From Desulfoluna limicola (GTDB lineage: Bacteria > Desulfobacterota > Desulfobacteria > Desulfobacterales > Desulfolunaceae), in assembly GCF_021654575.1 (NCBI RefSeq), contig NZ_AP024488.1:1178001-1242000 (forward strand): a DNA stretch of 64,000 nt, given 5' to 3'. Below the pieces are notes generated by a model. It saw only the letters and a list, made by a program, of their open reading frames with translations. It had not been told where the DNA came from and ran no database searches. How positions within the stretch are numbered: position 1 is the first letter of the stretch; each line of letters opens with the position of its first letter. This document shows positions 18,163-27,541 of this stretch, piece by piece. The position numbers and the translations under genes are program-made.

Positions 18163-18913
18163 GATCTGTCTCCTTGCTTGGGGTTTGGTCGGCTCTCTTT
18201 CTGAATAAATAAACATAATGGGCAATAAATTCAGGTTGTGAACCAAGAGAGGGGGCGTGTTTCGCTGGCGGGACGCTGTAAGTGGGCGTCGTTGTTTTCA
18301 GGATGAGGCTTTCTGATGAGTGTTAGTCGATTAAATAGATAAATAACATTGGGTTAGTCTGTTGTCAATGTGCGTTAGGGGGATGGGTTTATGGGTTGTT
18401 GATGGCGACAACAACCGTGGTTGACTGAAAAAAAAATCGCGAGGTATTTAGGGGCTAGTATTGATCTGCTTTGATGTTTATCGAGGTTGATGGGGGTGTT
18501 GGATTTAAGTATTTGTTTGTACAGTTATAGTGGTATTACCAGCAGGGTTTTTGAGTAATGCTCTTGCGAAAAATATTTTTACTGGTGTATAGTATAAACC
18601 GAATGAGTCGGGGGCCGCTTACGATGTGTTCCCTCATCCCTCATCCCCCATCCACGGATCACTATACACAAAAAATGGTACAGTCGTAAAAATCCATGTT
18701 GGCCTGTTTTCCTTCTCAGCTATGGCTGTCGGGGTTTTTAGGCTCAAAACCACCGTCTGCGACGAGCCAATGGTTTTTGAGGGCTCCTTAGTCGCTCACC
18801 CCATTACATTTTATGGGACGAGGGGGTAAGGGGGGCTTGGATTCTGTTGCGACACAGCTGCGATCGGTGTGTTTGAATTCAATCTCACTCCGAACGACAT
18901 GGGAAAGGAAGCC
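18163..18913. other. AT-rich divergent intergenic region
   Basis: This 750-bp gap is visibly more AT-rich than its surroundings, particularly 18290-18600, and separates two divergent genes. No gene with a ribosome binding site and family match was found. It should contain the promoter of the PAS-sigma-54 activator. Confidence 0.45.
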
Positions 18914-21463
18914 ATGAAGGAGTCCACGTTATTCAAGTCTGTGTTCAACGCCACACCCACCATTATCGGGATTCTGTCCCTTGATGGAACACTCGTTGAT
19001 TACAATGATTCGTTGAAGCGGGTATCCGGCTATTCGGATGAGGAGCTCAGGAACATGCCCATCAAGAACATTATTCATCCGGATGATTATGAGGTGATCA
19101 GGAAAAATTATACCTCGTTGATTCAAGGGGAGTTTGAATCTTTTCGCGCCACACGTCGATTTCTCTGCAAGCATGGGGATGTGTTCTGGGCCGATGTCTC
19201 TTCGGCACCGATCTGTAATGACAGGGGGCAAGTGACGGCCGTGACCTGCACCGCTTTTGACATGACCCGCCGGAAAAACATGGAGGTTGCCTTAAGGGAC
19301 CGCAATGAGAACCTGCGGACTCTCTTTGATAAAAAAGGTGATGCGGTGGTTGTGCTTGATGAGGCCATGAAGATTATTCGGGTGAATCAGATCTTTGAGG
19401 AGGTTTCAGGGTACTCAAGGGCTGATGTAGAGAAAATCTGTCATATTTCGGCATTTATACACGACGACGATGTGGCGAAACTGGTTCGGTACCACAATGA
19501 GCGGAGGACACATCCCGAGGCCGTACCGGAGGAGTACACCTGTCGCTTGATATACAGCACGGGGATGGTGCGTGAACACACGATCCGGGTGACCATGATA
19601 CCCGGTACCGGCAGAAGTGTGGTCTCCATCAAAGACTGCATGACAACGGAGTCTTTTCGTCCTGCGGCGAAAAAAAAGGACGATACCTTTCGGCTTATCG
19701 CTGAAAACTCCACGGACGTGGTGTTTATCACGAACCTGGACCTTGCCGTCACGTATGTCAGCCCTTCCGTGGAACGGAGTACCGGATACACCCAGGAGGA
19801 GTTCAAGATTCTCAAGTTGCAGGAGTTCTTTTCTCCTGAGTCCTACTATAAGGCTAAAAAAATGCTGAAGGCGGGCATTCTCGGAAATTATGAGACCCAC
19901 TCGCCGTTTACCACCGAGTATCAGTGCACCCTGAAGGATGGCTCCACCCGGTGGATTGAAACCATTGTGACGCTCATACTCAGTGAGTACGGCCATCCGG
20001 TGGGCATTACAGGGGCATCCCGTGATATTACAGAGAGAAAGAGAACAGAAGAGGCGCTGCTGCGAAGCGAGACAAAATATCGGATGCTGACCGAAGAGAT
20101 CAAGGATGTGGTCTTTGTTTTAACTCCGGACTTTCACATTGACTACATCAGTCCTGTGGTTTCGGAATTCAGTGGCTATGAACCCGGGGAGATGATCGGT
20201 AAACACATTTCCGCCTTTTTAAGGCATCATGATGAGCTTGATACGGCGCTGGAGCTTTTGGAGCAGAGCTTTTTTGAGGACGTACAGGCGACCGTCTATA
20301 ATTTTTTGTTTTGCGCCAAGGATCGGCCCGACTTTTACGTGGAGGTGACCTGCAACCCTATTTACGAAGGGGGCCGGGTGATCCTTCTGCAATGCGTCGC
20401 GCGGGACATCACCCAGCGGAAGCAAGCAGAGGAGGCGTTAAAAAAGCGGGAACAGCAGCTGAGTGTGGAAAACATCTATCTGAAGAAATCCATCCAGAAA
20501 AGCGAACGTTTCGGGAGTATTATCGGCAAGAGCGAGGCCATGCAGAAGGTCTATGAGCTGATTATCCAGGCTGCGTCGTCACCGGCGAATGTGGTGGTTT
20601 CCGGCGAATCAGGCACGGGTAAAGAGCTTGCGGCGCGCGCCATTCACGACATGAGCCCCAGGGCCGAAAATCCCTTTGTTCCGGTGAATTGCGGGGCGAT
20701 ACCGGACACCGTGATTGAAAGCGAGTTTTTCGGCTACAGGAAGGGGGCCTTTACCGGGGCGGCCTATGACAAGGCCGGTTTTCTTGATCTTGCAGACGGG
20801 GGAACCCTTTTTCTTGATGAGGTGGGGGAGATCGGCTTGGGCATGCAGGTAAAGCTCCTCAGGGCCCTTGAAGGGGGGGGGTACACCCCCATTGGAAGCA
20901 ATCAGGTGAAGCACGCCAGTTTTTCCATCGTGGCTGCTACGAACAGGGATCTCACGGAGCTCGTGCGGCAACGGAAAATGCGTGAGGATTTTTTCTTCCG
21001 GATTCATGTGATCCCCATCAAGCTTCCCCCCTTGCGGGAGCGGTCGGAGGACATTCCCCTTCTTATCGATCATTTTTTAATGAAATTCGGAAAGGACAAG
21101 CCGCTCCCCAGGATACCCGCAAAGATCAGGAATTCGTTTCTTGGGTACCACTGGCCGGGCAATGTACGTGAGCTCCAGAATGTCCTGAACCGGTTTCTGG
21201 CCTTGAACAAACTGGATTTCAGCGAGTTGCCGGGGGCCTGTGGGCAGTCAGGGGCGGGGCGTGGGACCCCCGAGTCATGGGGGGCGGAGGCGTCGGCCTC
21301 TCTGGCTGTGCGGGTGGAGGTTTTTGAAAAAGAGATCATTCTGAACCAGTTAAGAAGGCACCACTGGAACAAAAGCCGAGTGGCCCAGGCCCTGAATATC
21401 GACAGAAAAACCCTTGCCTCAAAAATCAAGAAATTCCACCTTGCACCCGAAAGTGAGGAATGA
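18914..21463 (+). CDS. PAS-sensing sigma-54-dependent transcriptional activator
   Basis: An 849-residue one-component activator. It carries about four PAS/PAC units: residues ~5-125, ~130-240, ~250-385 and ~390-515 (recurring YSDEELRNM, GYSRADVEK, GYTQEEFKI, GYEPGEMIG). A short coiled region leads to an AAA+ domain with Walker A GESGTGKE and an intact sigma-54 contact loop GAFTGA. A Fis-type helix-turn-helix closes the protein (HHWNKSRVAQALNIDRKTL). No receiver domain, so it senses ligands itself. The start is uncertain: GTG 18869, ATG 18899 and ATG 18914 are in frame; AAAGGAA lies just before 18914. A sigma-54-like site follows downstream before the M28 peptidase gene. Confidence 0.9.
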   Translation: MKESTLFKSVFNATPTIIGILSLDGTLVDYNDSLKRVSGYSDEELRNMPIKNIIHPDDYEVIRKNYTSLIQGEFESFRATRRFLCKHGDVFWADVSSAPICNDRGQVTAVTCTAFDMTRRKNMEVALRDRNENLRTLFDKKGDAVVVLDEAMKIIRVNQIFEEVSGYSRADVEKICHISAFIHDDDVAKLVRYHNERRTHPEAVPEEYTCRLIYSTGMVREHTIRVTMIPGTGRSVVSIKDCMTTESFRPAAKKKDDTFRLIAENSTDVVFITNLDLAVTYVSPSVERSTGYTQEEFKILKLQEFFSPESYYKAKKMLKAGILGNYETHSPFTTEYQCTLKDGSTRWIETIVTLILSEYGHPVGITGASRDITERKRTEEALLRSETKYRMLTEEIKDVVFVLTPDFHIDYISPVVSEFSGYEPGEMIGKHISAFLRHHDELDTALELLEQSFFEDVQATVYNFLFCAKDRPDFYVEVTCNPIYEGGRVILLQCVARDITQRKQAEEALKKREQQLSVENIYLKKSIQKSERFGSIIGKSEAMQKVYELIIQAASSPANVVVSGESGTGKELAARAIHDMSPRAENPFVPVNCGAIPDTVIESEFFGYRKGAFTGAAYDKAGFLDLADGGTLFLDEVGEIGLGMQVKLLRALEGGGYTPIGSNQVKHASFSIVAATNRDLTELVRQRKMREDFFFRIHVIPIKLPPLRERSEDIPLLIDHFLMKFGKDKPLPRIPAKIRNSFLGYHWPGNVRELQNVLNRFLALNKLDFSELPGACGQSGAGRGTPESWGAEASASLAVRVEVFEKEIILNQLRRHHWNKSRVAQALNIDRKTLASKIKKFHLAPESEE

Positions 21464-21638
21464 TTCCCCAATTTCAGGAATAGTTCCTCAGGTGTTCGTA
21501 AAAGCTATAAAAACAGTCGCTTGGGAGGTGGTCTGAAAAGGGTGGGGAAACATTCCCCATCCTTTTTTAGTTTTAATACGGTGCACTATGTCGCTGAAAG
21601 CCCCGGTATCTGTGGGTATTGGTACTTAATAGACCGTA

Positions 21639-21653
21639 TGGCACGTCCTGTGC
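21639..21653 (+). promoter_or_regulatory. Candidate sigma-54 promoter upstream of peptidase
   Basis: TGGCACG-N4-GTGC departs from the -24/-12 consensus TGGCACG-N4-TTGC by one base. It lies 175 bp after the sigma-54 activator gene and 380 bp before the peptidase, which would mean a long leader. Confidence 0.4.
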
Positions 21654-22035
21654 AGTCCTTTACCCTCAGAATCGGTCCCGTCGAATGCTTGCCGAAGGAG
21701 ACGTGTGACCTTCATTTCACCTTATCTCTCTTTATTTCGCAGAATGAAAAATTGGATGACCCCTTGTCGGGTGGCTGACGCATGGTGCCAACGATGGGCC
21801 CGGAGTCGTGCTGCACCTAACGGTTGCACTGTTCCCGGCCTTGCCTGTAAGCGGTGTGTTCTTTTGCCCTTTGTCCCGGGTTATCGGTATGTGAGTCCCC
21901 ATAATCGCGGCCTACCGTTCGATGGTCGCGAAATGGCGATTCGCGAGAACTGTTTTCGGTTCCATCCACATCTCGAGTAGCAGACGTCCTTTGATCTTAT
22001 ATGTTTAATTACCTTGAAACTGGAAGGAGGAGTGC

Positions 22036-23982
22036 ATGAAAAAAGTCGTGTGGCACATTGTGATGACCCTGTTTGTTCTCTCCGTTTCGCCTTCGGCCTT
22101 TGCGAGTGACCTGAACATGGAGTCCATGCCGCTTGGATTTGAGTTGCCAAGCCAGGTGGAGACTCCAGCCAATGTGGTGGCCAGTCCAGGCCGCTTTGAA
22201 AACATGGTGAGGATCCAGTGGGATTCCGTGGAAAATGCCACTGGGTACAGCGTTTTCCGCGCCAGGAATATGGCCGGCCCCTATGTCCCCATCAGCCCTG
22301 TACTCAAGTCGCCGACCTTTGATGACCAGCGGTCGGAGATTGGCAAGTATTACTGGTACAAGGTGATTGCCTGGAGGCACATCTTCTTCAGCAAGGCGAG
22401 CTCGCCCGCAGAAGGATGGGCGGCTCTGTTCATGCCGAGTGGCGATGAGTCCGCTGTGGAGCTGCTGACGCGCGTGATCATCGATATCCCCCATTTTATG
22501 CGGATCAAAGAAGCGGCATCCAAGGTGGAGGAGACACTCCCGGAGGCCATGGATGTGGAATCTTTTATTCCCACGGGGGACGAAATCTTCTCCTACGTGG
22601 AAAATGTATGCCGCACAGAGCATCGCAGAATCGGGTCTCCGGAAGCACAGATTGCCGAGGATTACATTATCGAGGAAATGGGATCTATTCTTGGCGAAGA
22701 TAACATTCTGGTGGAGGAGGTTCCCTGCGATGTGTACAAGGCGGACCACTGGAAGCTAGAGGTGGAGCAGGACGGGGTGATGGAGGAGTTCCCCGCCTTT
22801 TATACGGTGAACACCGGTATCGTCTATGATGGCAAGCCGGCGGGCGGTTCCGTCAGCGGTGAGATGATCTGGGCCGGCGAAGGCACGCCTGAAGAGTTCG
22901 ACAAGCTTGGAGACATCGAGGGGAAGATCGTCGTGGCCCAGTGCACCTTCCCGCAGTTTCCGGTGGGGCTTGTTCAGCTTCTCTACAGTGACGGGTATTA
23001 CACCTCAGATCCCACCAACTCCTTTAACCTCTTTACCACCCAGGACCTCACCTTTGTGCGGAGCAATTTTCCGGCAGAGTACACGGAAGAGAACAATCCC
23101 GAATCGGTTTACTGGCTGGCCAGTGAACGCGGTGCTGCCGGTCTTGTGCTTGTGCTCAAGGACCACCCCTTTGATATCAACACCCACTGGGGGCCTTATG
23201 CCGGCAAGATGAAGGCCATGCCCTGCATGTATGTCTCGAATTACAAAAATGACGACATCAAGGCGGCTGCCGAGCGTGGAGCCAAGGCCACCGTTACGAT
23301 ACAAGGCGACCTGAAACCGGGTGTCGGTCGCAATATCTGCGGCATTCTGCCCGGCAAGTCCGAAGAGACCATTATCATCAGCACCCACCATGACTCGGCC
23401 TTTAAAGGGGCTACCGAGGATGGCACCGGCGTGGGCATGGTCCTGGCCATGGCCAAAACCTGGTCCCAGGTTCCCCCTGATCAGCGTGAGAAAACCCTTC
23501 TGTTTGTTACGACAACCGGCCACTTCTACGGTGGAAAGGGCTCCAGGGCCTTTGCCCACGAGCACGCAGGCGACCTTCTTAAAAACGCCATCTTGGATAT
23601 CAACCTCGAGCACCTGGCAGCCAGGAACTATGTGGACGACGGCAAGGGCAACGGGGTGTTTGACGGCGAGCAGGCCCTCTCCATCGTTTTTGTCAACGAG
23701 GATTACCGGGCTATTGCCACGGCATCAAGGATGATGAAGGAGAACCAGCCGGAGAGAACCCTTCTCATTCCGTCCACCCTTCTCGGGCCCGTGCCCCCGG
23801 GAGAAGCGGGGCATTACCACATGTACACCGGCGTCGATTTTATCCACTGGATCGGCCAGCCTTACTACCTGCTGACGTCTGACGACACCCTGGACAAGGT
23901 GGATGTTTCTCAGCTGTACCCCCTTGCCAAAAGCGTTTCCGGCATGATCGGCACTTACATGAACTTGGATATGGATCAGTAA
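22036..23982 (+). CDS. Secreted M28-family peptidase-like protein
   Basis: A 648-residue protein with a signal peptide (cleavage after PSAFA, about residue 24). A fibronectin-like domain (residues ~40-120) is followed by a PA-type insert and a C-terminal M28 metallopeptidase-like domain. The domain shows zinc-ligand motifs THHDSAF and EDGTG near 450-465 and ILDINLEHLAARNY near 520. The segment that normally holds the catalytic GEE or EE pair reads TTTGHFYGGKGSRAF, so the usual general-base and ligand glutamates are not where expected; it may use different ligands or be inactive. A strong AAGGAGG precedes the ATG. It probably acts in the periplasm or outside the cell on peptides. Confidence 0.83.
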   Translation: MKKVVWHIVMTLFVLSVSPSAFASDLNMESMPLGFELPSQVETPANVVASPGRFENMVRIQWDSVENATGYSVFRARNMAGPYVPISPVLKSPTFDDQRSEIGKYYWYKVIAWRHIFFSKASSPAEGWAALFMPSGDESAVELLTRVIIDIPHFMRIKEAASKVEETLPEAMDVESFIPTGDEIFSYVENVCRTEHRRIGSPEAQIAEDYIIEEMGSILGEDNILVEEVPCDVYKADHWKLEVEQDGVMEEFPAFYTVNTGIVYDGKPAGGSVSGEMIWAGEGTPEEFDKLGDIEGKIVVAQCTFPQFPVGLVQLLYSDGYYTSDPTNSFNLFTTQDLTFVRSNFPAEYTEENNPESVYWLASERGAAGLVLVLKDHPFDINTHWGPYAGKMKAMPCMYVSNYKNDDIKAAAERGAKATVTIQGDLKPGVGRNICGILPGKSEETIIISTHHDSAFKGATEDGTGVGMVLAMAKTWSQVPPDQREKTLLFVTTTGHFYGGKGSRAFAHEHAGDLLKNAILDINLEHLAARNYVDDGKGNGVFDGEQALSIVFVNEDYRAIATASRMMKENQPERTLLIPSTLLGPVPPGEAGHYHMYTGVDFIHWIGQPYYLLTSDDTLDKVDVSQLYPLAKSVSGMIGTYMNLDMDQ

Positions 23983-24140
23983 CAGGGACCGCTCTGCCCG
24001 GGGCGCTTGGCTGTGCTTCGGGCAGAAACAAACCGTGCCGGCATCCCATGCCTGAAACTGAAGGAAGGGGTGCGACGGCCCCATCTCCTCCTGACGAAGA
24101 TCTCGTTTTTAACCCATCCCATCATATATTGGAGAACAGC

Positions 24141-24875
24141 ATGACGACTGCAATCGAAAATCTGGAGCTGTACCTGAAACCTACGTTTTTTCTCGACAGT
24201 GACTCCGTTGAAATAGTGGACTACGCCCGCAACGCCTGCCGGGGCGCGTATACCGACCGTGAAAAGGCCATCAATCTGTTTTACGCCGTGCGGGACGATA
24301 TCAAGTATGATCTGTTCGGGTATGAGATCAACCCCTTGTACATGAAAGCCAGCAATATCCTGAAAAAAGCATCGGGGTACTGCGTTTCCAAGGGCCTGGT
24401 TCTGGCCTCGGCGGCCAGGGTGATGGGCATTCCTGCACGCATGGGGTTTGCGGACGTAATCAATCACCTCAACCCGGGAAAAATCCATGAGCTGCTGCAG
24501 ACCAATGTGTTTGCCTTCCACGGGTTTGCAGAGCTCTACATCAACGGCAAATGGGTCAAGGCAACCCCCTCCTTCGATCGCGGTTTGTGCGAGAAATCCG
24601 GTTATTATATTCCGGAATTCGACGGGATTCACGACACGACCTATCCCGCGTTCAACAAGAAAGGGGAGAAGCATATGGAGTATGTGCACTATTACGGCAG
24701 CTTCCCCGACCTTCCCGCCCATGCGCTTCTTGACTCCGTAAAGAAGCATTACCCCCACTTTTTCTCCGGCGATTCGGATGTGAACGTCGAAAATCTGGTT
24801 CGCGATGCGGGGCTGGATCTCAAGGAGGTCGTTCCCGAGAAGAACCTTCTCTGCGTTCCTCCCAGGGCGGCGTGA
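24141..24875 (+). CDS. Cytoplasmic transglutaminase-like superfamily protein
   Basis: A 244-residue protein without a signal peptide. It carries a transglutaminase-like core: the catalytic Cys in ASGYCVSKGLVLASAARVMGI, the His in FHGFAELYING and the Asp/Ser region in VKATPSFD (where the acid is replaced by a short loop, so the triad is less canonical). It is probably a thiol hydrolase or a non-catalytic relative; substrate unknown. The ATG at 24141 follows TGGAGA. It lies 158 bp after the M28 gene on the same strand and may share its transcript. Confidence 0.8.
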   Translation: MTTAIENLELYLKPTFFLDSDSVEIVDYARNACRGAYTDREKAINLFYAVRDDIKYDLFGYEINPLYMKASNILKKASGYCVSKGLVLASAARVMGIPARMGFADVINHLNPGKIHELLQTNVFAFHGFAELYINGKWVKATPSFDRGLCEKSGYYIPEFDGIHDTTYPAFNKKGEKHMEYVHYYGSFPDLPAHALLDSVKKHYPHFFSGDSDVNVENLVRDAGLDLKEVVPEKNLLCVPPRAA

Positions 24876-25081
24876 TCGACCTGCGGTAAGGGTTTGGGAA
24901 AGGACCCGTGGGAAGGCGTGCTGCCCGCCGGGGGAGGCCCACTGAAAGGGGCTCCCCCGGTACCTCCCATGTAAAGGTTTTCAGGTGTGGAGCACGACGT
25001 GGGTTGAGCCACCCTTGTCAGGGGAGTTAATCCGGGCAAGGTCAAGCGGATTTCAGGCGCCTTCATGATCCGGTGAGAGCA

Positions 25082-25125
25082 TAAACCACGAAGAACACGA
25101 AGCGCCCTTCGGGCTGCACGAAGAT
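25082..25125. repeat. CACGAAG-type dispersed word repeat
   Basis: AACCACGAAGAACACGAAG followed by CGCCCTTCGGGCTGCACGAAG. The ACGAAG word recurs at 8-9-base steps and carries a small CCCTTCGGG hairpin. Similar words occur intergenically in many environmental bacterial genomes. A related CATGAAG version lies at 27241. Confidence 0.5.
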
Positions 25126-25254
25126 GATCAGTCCGAGGAAGAAGGGCTGGGAGCATTTGTCACCCTCGCTTCGTGCGTTATTCCGGCAAAAGAGAGTCGT
25201 TGGATATTTACGGAGGGCCCCTTGATTCTTGCGCTTGTCATGCATGCTGCCCAC

Positions 25255-25372
25255 CTTTGCACATAGCGCGAATGCGGACGCGAGGAACGTTGCCTGACAA
25301 CACCCTTGTCGCATTCGCCACAGGGTTTCAAGGTGCCCCCCACCTTGCCGCCGGAGGCATGCTTTTTAACCA
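25255..25372 (-). repeat. Dispersed element, fragment 8 (reverse)
   Basis: The left-arm half in reverse orientation: GCGAATGCGGACGCGAGGAACG, then GGGTTTCAAGGTGCCCCCCACCTTGCCGCCGGAGGCATGC. It lies about 25 bp upstream of the aconitase X start. Confidence 0.6.
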
Positions 25373-25397
25373 TCATGATTTTAGAGAGTGGAGAGAT

Positions 25398-26663
25398 ATG
25401 CTTTTAACAGAAGAAGAAAAAAGAATGCTTGGAGGGGAGCACGGGCCGGGGGTTCAGAAGGCCCTGTCGTTCCTTGTTGAGTATGGGGAGGCCTTTGATG
25501 CCCAGCGGCTGGTCCGTGTGGACAGCGCGCACATTCTGCCGGATCCCGTGCACATGCTTCATGAGCTGACCGAAGGGGTGGCGTGTGTGCGCACCATGGC
25601 CACCATCCATTCGTTGTCTCCCCTGACCAGCCGCTGGGTGGGGGATCTCGGGCTTCAGGAAAACGCTGCCGGTCCGGTGATCGAAGACACGATGAAGGCG
25701 GTGGAGATCTACAAGGGGCTTGGCTGTTTCATGACCCTCAGTTGTGCGCCGTATGTCATGGGGAACGCCCTTAAAAAAGGTAATATCTTTTCCTGGGCGG
25801 GCTCCTCGGGGATTATCATCAACAACTCCCTGTTCGGGGCCCGGGGAAACCGGGACTCGGGCATTGCCATGACCTGCTCTGCCATCACGGGTCGCACGCC
25901 GGAGCTCGGGAGAATTCGAAGCGAAGAGCGCTACGCCGATGTGGTGGTCCGGTTTCAGAAGGTGGATGTGGAAAACCTCTCCGAAGCAGACATGGGGGCC
26001 ATCGGGTATCACATCGGGGCCATGGCCCAGACCCGAAACGTGGTCATCGACGGGCTGCCCTCCACCACCCCCTTTGAAAAATTGAAATACCTGCTCTCCC
26101 CCATGCCCGTCTCCGGAGCGGTGAGCCTCTGTCACTTAACGGGCATCACCCCCGAAGCGCCAAGCTTAGAAGCGACGCTGGGGAACCGAAAGCCCGAGAT
26201 GGAGATCACCCTGTCCCCCTTTGAGATGCGTGAGGCGGCCGGAAAACTCTGCAACTACACGTCTTCGGATGTGGAGGTGGTGGCCATGGGCTGTCCCCAC
26301 CTGACCATGCGGGAGATCCGGGACATCGCCTTCATGCTTGAGGGCAAACGGGTTGCCAGCGGGGTAAGGCTGATCCTGGCAACCAATGAGGGGGTAAGAA
26401 ATCTCTGCCACCGCATGGGCTACGTGGACATCATTGAAAAGGCCGGGGGCCTGATTATCACCGATTCGTGCATCGCTGTGTTCCCCTTTGCAAACATGAA
26501 AGAGTCGGTGGAGCGGGTTGCCACCAACTCATCCCGGTGCGCCCATTACCTGCTTCGCGGCGGTGCCGGGGAGGTGGCAGGGGGCAAGGTGATGGACACG
26601 TATTATGGAAGCACAAGACAATGCATCGACACGGCGCTGACCGGAAAATGGGAGGGCATGTGA
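25398..26663 (+). CDS. Aconitase X large (catalytic) subunit
   Basis: A 421-residue AcnX catalytic-domain protein (formerly DUF521). Conserved features include RVDSAHILPD, GCFMTLSCAPY (Fe-S cysteine region), WAGSSGIIINNS, GARGNRDSG and the late ITDSCIAVFP and STRQCI cysteines. AcnX proteins are dehydratases: archaeal split forms act on phosphomevalonate, and bacterial forms act on hydroxyprolines such as cis-3-hydroxyproline. Which applies here cannot be decided. The start at 25398 follows GGAGAG; the longer frame from 25173 would run through repeat sequence. The small subunit gene overlaps the stop by 4 bases, so the two are translationally coupled. Confidence 0.9.
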   Translation: MLLTEEEKRMLGGEHGPGVQKALSFLVEYGEAFDAQRLVRVDSAHILPDPVHMLHELTEGVACVRTMATIHSLSPLTSRWVGDLGLQENAAGPVIEDTMKAVEIYKGLGCFMTLSCAPYVMGNALKKGNIFSWAGSSGIIINNSLFGARGNRDSGIAMTCSAITGRTPELGRIRSEERYADVVVRFQKVDVENLSEADMGAIGYHIGAMAQTRNVVIDGLPSTTPFEKLKYLLSPMPVSGAVSLCHLTGITPEAPSLEATLGNRKPEMEITLSPFEMREAAGKLCNYTSSDVEVVAMGCPHLTMREIRDIAFMLEGKRVASGVRLILATNEGVRNLCHRMGYVDIIEKAGGLIITDSCIAVFPFANMKESVERVATNSSRCAHYLLRGGAGEVAGGKVMDTYYGSTRQCIDTALTGKWEGM

Positions 26664-27082
26664 GAATCAAGGGCCACACAATCAAAGAGGGGTGCGTGGA
26701 AGGCGAAGCGCTGGTGATGACCATGGCCTTCTCGTTTCTGGGAGACTTCGACCTGACCACAGGGACGGTGAGCGATCTCCACGCTCAGGCGGGCGCCAAT
26801 ATTTCAGATAAGATCCTCGTGTTTCCGGCGGGAAGGGGCTCCACCACCGGTGCCCTGATCGGCTTTTACGCCGGCCTGTTCAACACCGGCCCCAAAGGGA
26901 TGATCTGTCGGGAAGCCGAGCCCGTCATTGCCATCAACGCCGTCATGAACAACATCCCCATGATGGACCGGCTGGAAATGGACCCCATGGAGCACATCCG
27001 GACCGGGGACTGGGTGACGCTGGATGCCTCAAACCGGGTGGTGACGGTGGTGAAAAAGAAGAATATGGAAAAGGCGGGGTAG
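26660..27082 (+). CDS. Aconitase X small (swivel) subunit
   Basis: A 140-residue DUF126/AcnX swivel-domain protein. Its GTG start overlaps the large-subunit stop (GTGA at 26660-26663). It shows IKGHTIKEGCVEGEALV, FPAGRGSTTGALIGFYAG and the terminal GDWVTLDA typical of the swivelling domain. It assembles with the preceding large subunit to form the active dehydratase. In many bacteria the two domains are fused; the split form resembles the archaeal layout. No mevalonate or proline catabolic gene is visible nearby. Confidence 0.9.
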   Translation: MRIKGHTIKEGCVEGEALVMTMAFSFLGDFDLTTGTVSDLHAQAGANISDKILVFPAGRGSTTGALIGFYAGLFNTGPKGMICREAEPVIAINAVMNNIPMMDRLEMDPMEHIRTGDWVTLDASNRVVTVVKKKNMEKAG

Positions 27083-27087
27083 GGGGT

Positions 27088-27433
27088 GTTAAATGCGAGA
27101 AAGAGCCTCCGGCGGCCCTGCCGGGGGCCAAACTTTTGTAAAGTTTGACAAACAGGTTTTGATAAATGACGAAGCGTTGGTATGACCAGCTCTTGAGAAG
27201 GGTTGCAACCGGATAGGATCGAATGCAGGAAAAGCCAATGAACCATGAAGAGCATGAAGGACATGAAGAAAAATAAGAGAAGGAAGATCTTTTTTCGGCG
27301 TAGCCGCTTCATGCTCTTCATGGACTTCATGGTAGAAACGTTTTTTGTCCATAAAAAAGCGCATCCTCAACCCGTCTTCAAGGTGGAACACCATGCTGCC
27401 GGGAGCCTTTTTTCATCAGCTGAATAGTTCCCC
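27088..27433 (-). repeat. Dispersed element, copy 9 with inserted CATGAAG hairpin
   Basis: Reverse-oriented ends enclose foreign sequence. The right half starts at 27105 (GCCTCCGGCGGCCCTGCCGGGGGCC, TTTGACAAACAGGTTTTG). The left half, GTCTTCAAGGTGGAACACC to CAGCTGAATAGTTCCC, ends at 27433. The roughly 200 bp between contain the CATGAAG word repeat at 27241-27335 instead of the normal core. Confidence 0.65.
27241..27335. repeat. CATGAAG word repeat forming an inverted repeat
   Basis: ACCATGAAGAGCATGAAGG on the left and CTTCATGCTCTTCATGGAC on the right are built from the same CATGAAG word in opposite orientation, giving a long imperfect hairpin. The word resembles the CACGAAG repeats at 25082. 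Confidence 0.6.
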
Positions 27434-27541
27434 CTTTTTATCGTCCATTCTTCAATACCCTCTAATCACAATCTACCTGCGACGTTCATCATGGATAAAT
27501 AAAAGTTGCCGTGGAAACTATAATGGTTTAATAAAGTATCC

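Noticed and set aside
25173..25397. Upstream extension of the aconitase X large subunit
   Set aside because: It runs through a degenerate repeat copy, and the start at 25398 has the ribosome binding site and family-typical N-terminus.
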